The notes under the pieces are model-generated. The model did not search any database and was not told the DNA's origin. It was given only the letters and a program-made list of their open reading frames with translations. The translations under genes were made by a program, and so were the position numbers. From Stercorarius parasiticus (taxonomy: Eukaryota > Chordata > Aves > Charadriiformes > Stercorariidae), in the NCBI GenBank assembly GCA_013396915.1, contig VWZL01000328.1, forward strand, positions 186 to 64,185: a stretch of 64,000 bases of DNA, read 5' to 3'. Shown in pieces: positions 59,191-64,000 of this stretch (positions within the stretch are counted from its first letter, which is position 1; every line of letters begins with the position of its first letter).

Positions 59191-61166
59191 CCTCTGCTCT
59201 GAATTCCAGTTTCTGCTCACCTCTTCAGATGTCAAAAAGGCAAATGGAAAAGACAGCTTGTAGGCACACAAACAGCATCCTGGTTTTGACAACTGCCACA
59301 TGCTGCCAGGCACACAGACTGATGCATTTTGAACCATCTGACGTGCGTGACACAATGCCAGTTTTTCAGGTCTGCTCCTGAAGCTATAGCACTAGCCTCT
59401 GGAGCTTTCAAAGTAGTGGGTTATTTGTGACGCCACATGGAGACACAAGCACCAAAAATCTCAGTGATTTTTTTGAACTATTTTTGGGGTGGGAGATTAG
59501 AAGAAGGCAGAACAAAGTAGTAATAATCTGGAAGATTTTTTTCCCTTGAACTATCTGCATCCTATGTAAATTCTAAGGTCATTTTCAACACTGCATCCAA
59601 GATTAATTGTGTTGACGGTAAACGAGGACATCTTGTATTTTTTTCTCTTCTTTGCTCTGGCCTATGCCTTAAAAATGGAATAGTTTATGGGCTGACTGTA
59701 TGCAGTTGGAGCCTGTGGAAAAACTGTGGCTTTTTTCCTAGAAAACTTCTCATTCTGCTTCCACATTATCATTCAGCTCTGTGATTGAATCTAGTCTGCA
59801 GTAAACAAGAACTTACTGTAAAGCAATCAATATTCTGTTCTAGCTGGGTCTGGAGGAAGAAAAGGTTGTGATGAGCCATTAACATCCGTGGTGCCAGCAG
59901 AATTTACACTATCTGATGATCTGTCTTCTACAGTCTGCTCTCAGAACTGTTTTATTTCTTAACCTTCCTTCCATTTCCCGTGTTATTGAAGCTTTTCTTG
60001 GAAGAGGTCCAGCTCTCCCCGGGGAAGTCAGCTTTGTGGTACCAGCTACACCAACACAGGCTTCAGGCTGCTGTGGATTCAAGTTTAGAATGTAATGAAG
60101 CTTCTTCCACTGTTGCATTCATAGCACATAGTGAGGGATGCCAGTTAACAAGGACCCCGCTGGCCATGCTGGCTGCAAGCCTCTCACACCTGGAGAGCAA
60201 AGAAAAGCGCTGTGTGCCTCCCCAGTCTATAGGTACAGCCAGTTGTTTTCACCACATTCAGCATCTCTCATTAAAAAAAAATCACACACACAAAGCCCCA
60301 GGGAATTCAGTTTCATTTGTACGTCTGGGGATTAGCCCACTGTAAATACACCAGACACAGCAGTCAAGCTAAATGCTGAAAGGCAATGCTGTACCGTCAC
60401 TGCATTAATTCACCAGGCTCATCAGTATTTTTATCACAAGATCCAGGTGGTTTTTCTGAGCCATGGGATTATTAAAGCACAGTGGGATTTCTTATATCTG
60501 TTGCCGCTTTATTCAGGAAGCAAATATTCTGCAGCAACAATAGCTCTACTTCCTACAGCTGTCAAACGTTGCCAGCAATACATATGAATGTTTCTGAGGA
60601 GCTATTCCTCCGAGCTGGAGTGTGTCAGACCACGGGGTCATAACCACAATGCACCTCTCAGATCTGCAGCCTGCGGTCCAGGGAGGCTGAGAAATAGATT
60701 CTGATATTAAGAAACTGAAAACAAAGTCATGTTTTCTCGTGGCCTTGGAAAAAAAACTCCACAGTCTCAGTTTCAGCCTCCCTTTGCACTGAATCTGCTA
60801 GCTGGAACAGCTCCGTTTAGCACAGGAACATGGTGAGGAAAGGGACCGGGCCAGGTCTGTGTGCCCAGCTGTTCCCAGCTGTTGCCCAGTGCCTCAGCAC
60901 CGCTGCATCCAATGGCACACATGTACCATCAGACTGAGGAGGAGGGCAGAGAACAGCAAAGATGCTCTGGGGTGCCAACATTGCACGGGGGCTTGTCCAA
61001 GCCCTGGGCTACAGGACCATCAAGGCAAGGTAAAACACAATGTAATGCTTCACATCAGATGGACAAAGCCATGGGAACAGGCAGGGTCCAGCTGAAGGCA
61101 AATGATATACAACAACACAAAATTTTACCTAGTCCTCTTTACATTCAGTTCATCAATTAACCTGTT
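59191..61166. other. Unassigned stretch
   Basis: No gene is recognised. A plus-strand frame at 59980-60345 (121 codons) has no family features. Confidence 0.45.
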
Positions 61167-61290
61167 GTGGAGAAGGGTTGTGGACTCCTCATCGTTGGAA
61201 ATATTCACAACTAGACTACATAAGGCTCTGAACAACCTGCTATAAGTTACGCTACTCCAGGGGCCCCTTCCATGTTAAATCGTTCTATAG
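61167..61290 (+). mobile_element. CR1 3' end fragment
   Basis: It reads 'ggttgtggactcctcatcgttggaaatattcacaactagac', then 'ctctgaacaacctgctataagtta' and 'ggggccccttccatgttaaatcgttctatag'. That is the CR1 3' UTR order, with the segment carrying 'ttggactagatgatct' deleted. The 5' truncation is at about 61,167. Confidence 0.85.
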
Positions 61291-62852
61291 CCAAATAGCT
61301 CAGGATAATAAGTAGATAACAGATAAAAATAGATAAAATATTTGCAAGAGGACATTGTTGTGATCTCCATGGTTATAGATATTGGTGCGAACCCTGAAAT
61401 GTGACAATGTTTCTACTTCCAGAAAGGAGCTGTCTATGAGCAACACCATTAAAAGTAAAACTTCACAGTATGGCTTTGTAAAAAGATGTATCCCATACTG
61501 TATTTTCCTCTAAAAGTATAAGCTCTTGCTCACATTTTTCTGTATATATATTTTACTGTTCTTCACTGAGATGCAATACTGAGTACTATTACTTTAGACT
61601 GAGTAAATGTGCATTAGTATTTTGGCAAGACAATAGCAGATCAGTGGTCTCAGCATTTGGATTTGCTGGAAAACTCTTTTCTTACGGGGAAAGCAACAGC
61701 TTTACTGAGTCTAATCAGTAGATGTGAGCTGAGTAGACTTCTCTTCTCATTTTGACCAAAAAAAGTAATGATTTTCCTTCTGCACTACTAAGGACAGTTC
61801 ACGGCTCAGCTACAGTCTAACAGCACCAAGCTCCACCAGGTTCATGGTGGATTCCTGAAGTGCTTTTTTGTTATGTATCTAAGTTTGTATTACATACCTT
61901 ATATATTACATCTGTGATACTGTTCCTCTTTTAAAATATATATGTACCTTCAGCCTTGGGGTCTTTATAGACCTGAAATGTTTTTATTGACTTTGCACAG
62001 AGGAAGATCACTGGGAGTTGATTGCATGATCATGAGCTGTGCTGGTAAGCTGCACTGGGTAGACACGATGCCGTTATGTAGGAACAAGCCCTTTGAAGCC
62101 AAGCCCTAGTATAGGTTCTATTGCTGCTTCCGAAACTCAGGTAACAAATGATCAGATATCTTTGTACATATGGGAAGTATTTTTCCCACCTAAGACATTT
62201 GCAGACCTACTCAACTGCACTTTAATGACATTTCTTACCTTCAAGAAGAAGAATGAATGCCTGACCTGCCTGAAAACTAAAAAAACCCCGACATTTCCTC
62301 TCCTTTTCTGTTCCTCGTATTAAAGTATTTGCTTTTATACAAATTTAATATCCAGAAATCTTATATCTTTCTTTATTGGACATTTTTTTGGCTGCCCTGG
62401 AATACATCAAATGACTGGAGTTTGTTTATCAGTAGAGAAGCTGAAAATGGTTATTTTATTTCTCTCTTCTGGCACCAAGAATGCCCTCTAAAATTCTAAC
62501 CTCATCATTACTGTCACGTTCATCTGTCTTAGGCTTTAAAGTGGTGCAAGGCAAAGTGCATCAGGGCCATACTCAAAATCTTACTCTGATCCTCATCATC
62601 ACATAGCTTCTCAGCAGAGAGGGCTGTACTGTGAGAGGACATAGGCAAACAGTGACGGTGGTGGTCCTTGCGTGTAAGGGGAAAAAGAAGCCAAAGGGCA
62701 GCAATGACAATTCAGCTTCCAGAAAACACTAATGGGAATGTGCAGCCAGCAGCAGACAGTGGCAGCCATGAAGGTTGTTCAAGCATTCAAGCACTGTGAA
62801 AGTACTTTATAGTACAGTATAATATAGTTATAGTGTAGAACTATTTATATAA
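61291..62852. other. Unassigned stretch
   Basis: AT-rich DNA with short TATA runs (61.55 and 61.94 kb). No gene or repeat family is recognised. Confidence 0.5.
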
Positions 62853-63480
62853 TTCATAGAATCATAAATGGTTTAGGTTAGACCTTAAAGATCATCTAGT
62901 TCCAAACCCTCTGCCATGGGGAGGGACACCTCCCACTAGGCCAGGCTGCTCAAAGCCCCATCCAGCCTGGTCTTGGACACTTCCAGGGGTGGGGCATCCA
63001 CAACTTCTCTGGGCAACACTGCTCCAGTGTCTCACCACACTCATAGTGAAACTTTTTTTCCTGATATGTAATCCAAATCTCCCCTCTTTCAGTTTAAAAC
63101 CGTTACACCTTGTTCTGTTGCTACTCTCCCTGATAAAGAGTCCCTCACCATCTTTCCTGTAGGCCCTCTTTACGTACTAGAAGGCTGCTATAAGGTCTCC
63201 CCAAAGTCTTCTCTTCTCCAGGATGAACAACCCCAACTCTCTCAGCCTGTCCTCATAGGAGAGGTGCTCCAGACCTCTGATCATCTTCGTTGCCCTCCTC
63301 TGGACTCGCTCCAACAGGTCCATGTCCTTCTTATGTTGGGGGCTCCAGATCTGGACACAGTACTCCAGCTGGGGTCTCATGAGAGCAGAGTAGAGGGGCA
63401 CAGTCACCTCCCTCGACCCGCTGGCCACGCTGCTTTTGTTGCAGCCCAGGATGTGGTTGGCTTTCTGCGTTGCGAGCACA
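62853..63480 (-). mobile_element. CR1 3' portion
   Basis: The plus strand opens 'ttcatagaatcataaatggtttaggttagacctta' and continues through the 3' UTR ('cttccaggggtggggcatccacaacttctctgggc') into the ORF2 C-terminus, ending at 'ttgcgagcaca'. The minus-strand frame 63491-63177 encodes '[20 protein letters not shown]', '[18 protein letters not shown]' and '[20 protein letters not shown]', then hits a stop. The missing 'IRG..K' residues and later stops show decay. RT and endonuclease are absent. Confidence 0.95.
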
Positions 63481-64000
63481 GAAAGTTCCAACTAAAGGTC
63501 TGAATGCATGCCATGCTTTTTTCTTCCCACTTTCCCATGCCACATGGAAGGCCCTCGGAGTCATTCTACATCCTCTTCATTGCAAGGTTTGTGGCAGCAG
63601 CAGCTTCTCAAACCCTCAAAAACCAAGGTAGAAAAGGGGAGAGGAGAAGGATAGGAATAAGTGGTGCGTACTCATCATGGTAAAAAAAGTCTAAAAGAAT
63701 GAAAAACGAAAATGTTTCTTTTAAAAAATGTTATCTCTCATCAGCTCTGTTTAAAAAATAATGGGAATTGAGCTCCTGCTCTTGTTTCTCCCCACTCCAA
63801 TCCCTCCAAGCATTACACAAGCCTCCATAGAGCCCGTGCCAATGTCTCACACACCTGTTTCCAGAGCAAGGCAGGACAAAGAAAGGTAATGCCATGGTTC
63901 TGCTTTGGCATCTTCCTGCATTCTCAGTTTACATCAGATCATTGAATTGTTTTTTTTTAATGTGGACTTTTCTATTTAGTTAGTGTAGGCAAATCTAAAC
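63481..64000. other. Unassigned stretch to the window end
   Basis: No gene or repeat family is recognised. Confidence 0.5.

Noticed and set aside
1..64000. tRNA, rRNA, snRNA, CRISPR arrays, bacterial operons, endogenous retrovirus genes
   Set aside because: Read for and not found; the regular repeats present are microsatellites or short tandem duplications, and the only reverse-transcriptase similarity is of CR1 LINE type.

Overview
This window is vertebrate nuclear DNA, most likely from a bird. The diagnostic signal is a set of CR1 non-LTR retrotransposon fragments. Several end in the CR1-type 3' tail of ATTCTGTG or ATTCTATG octamers, read as ACAGAATC or ATAGAATC when inverted. They are 5'-truncated and carry the usual CR1 ORF2 C-terminal blocks. 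A turtle or crocodile cannot be strictly excluded. There is no bacterial or viral gene organisation. Most of the sequence is AT-leaning, with short homopolymer runs and stops in every frame, as expected of intergenic or intronic DNA.

Layout. A probable MIR lies at 2.07-2.24 kb. A (TTTCCC)n polypyrimidine tract occupies 3.77-3.93 kb. CR1 copies follow at 7.63-8.39 (-), 13.16-13.5 (-, old), 14.71-14.77 (+, tail only), 18.10-18.74 (+), 19.10-19.62 (+), 20.47-20.81 (-), 22.83-23.97 (-, with a reverse-transcriptase fragment), 26.2-26.85 (-, an ancient CR1/L3 type), 31.4-32.66 (+, degenerate, RT to 3' end), 43.16-43.87 (+, best preserved), 46.49-47.11 (+, ancient, with a CR1 tail inserted into it in the opposite direction), 61.17-61.29 (+) and 62.85-63.48 (-). 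Between them lie unassigned single-copy-looking stretches, microsatellites, three small tandem duplications and an unrecognised inverted repeat pair at 24.8 and 25.8 kb. A possible small hAT-like element sits at 55.66-55.96 kb.

Coding content. No complete gene is recognisable. The translated families I can name belong to CR1 ORF2, and every copy is truncated or broken, including mutated catalytic motifs in both copies that reach the reverse transcriptase. One non-repeat stretch, 32,950-33,128 (+), looks like a possible internal protein-coding exon: an open frame with charged composition, an acceptor and a strong GTAAGT donor. Its phases match possible exons at 24,717-24,790 and 49,898-50,085, so a fragment of a host gene on the plus strand is conceivable. 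I recognise no protein family in it and regard it as a hypothesis.

No new biological system is demonstrated. The items most worth checking are the candidate exon set, the inverted repeat pair, the nested CR1 structure, the oppositely oriented CR1 cluster at 18-24 kb and the long mirror-like pyrimidine tract.
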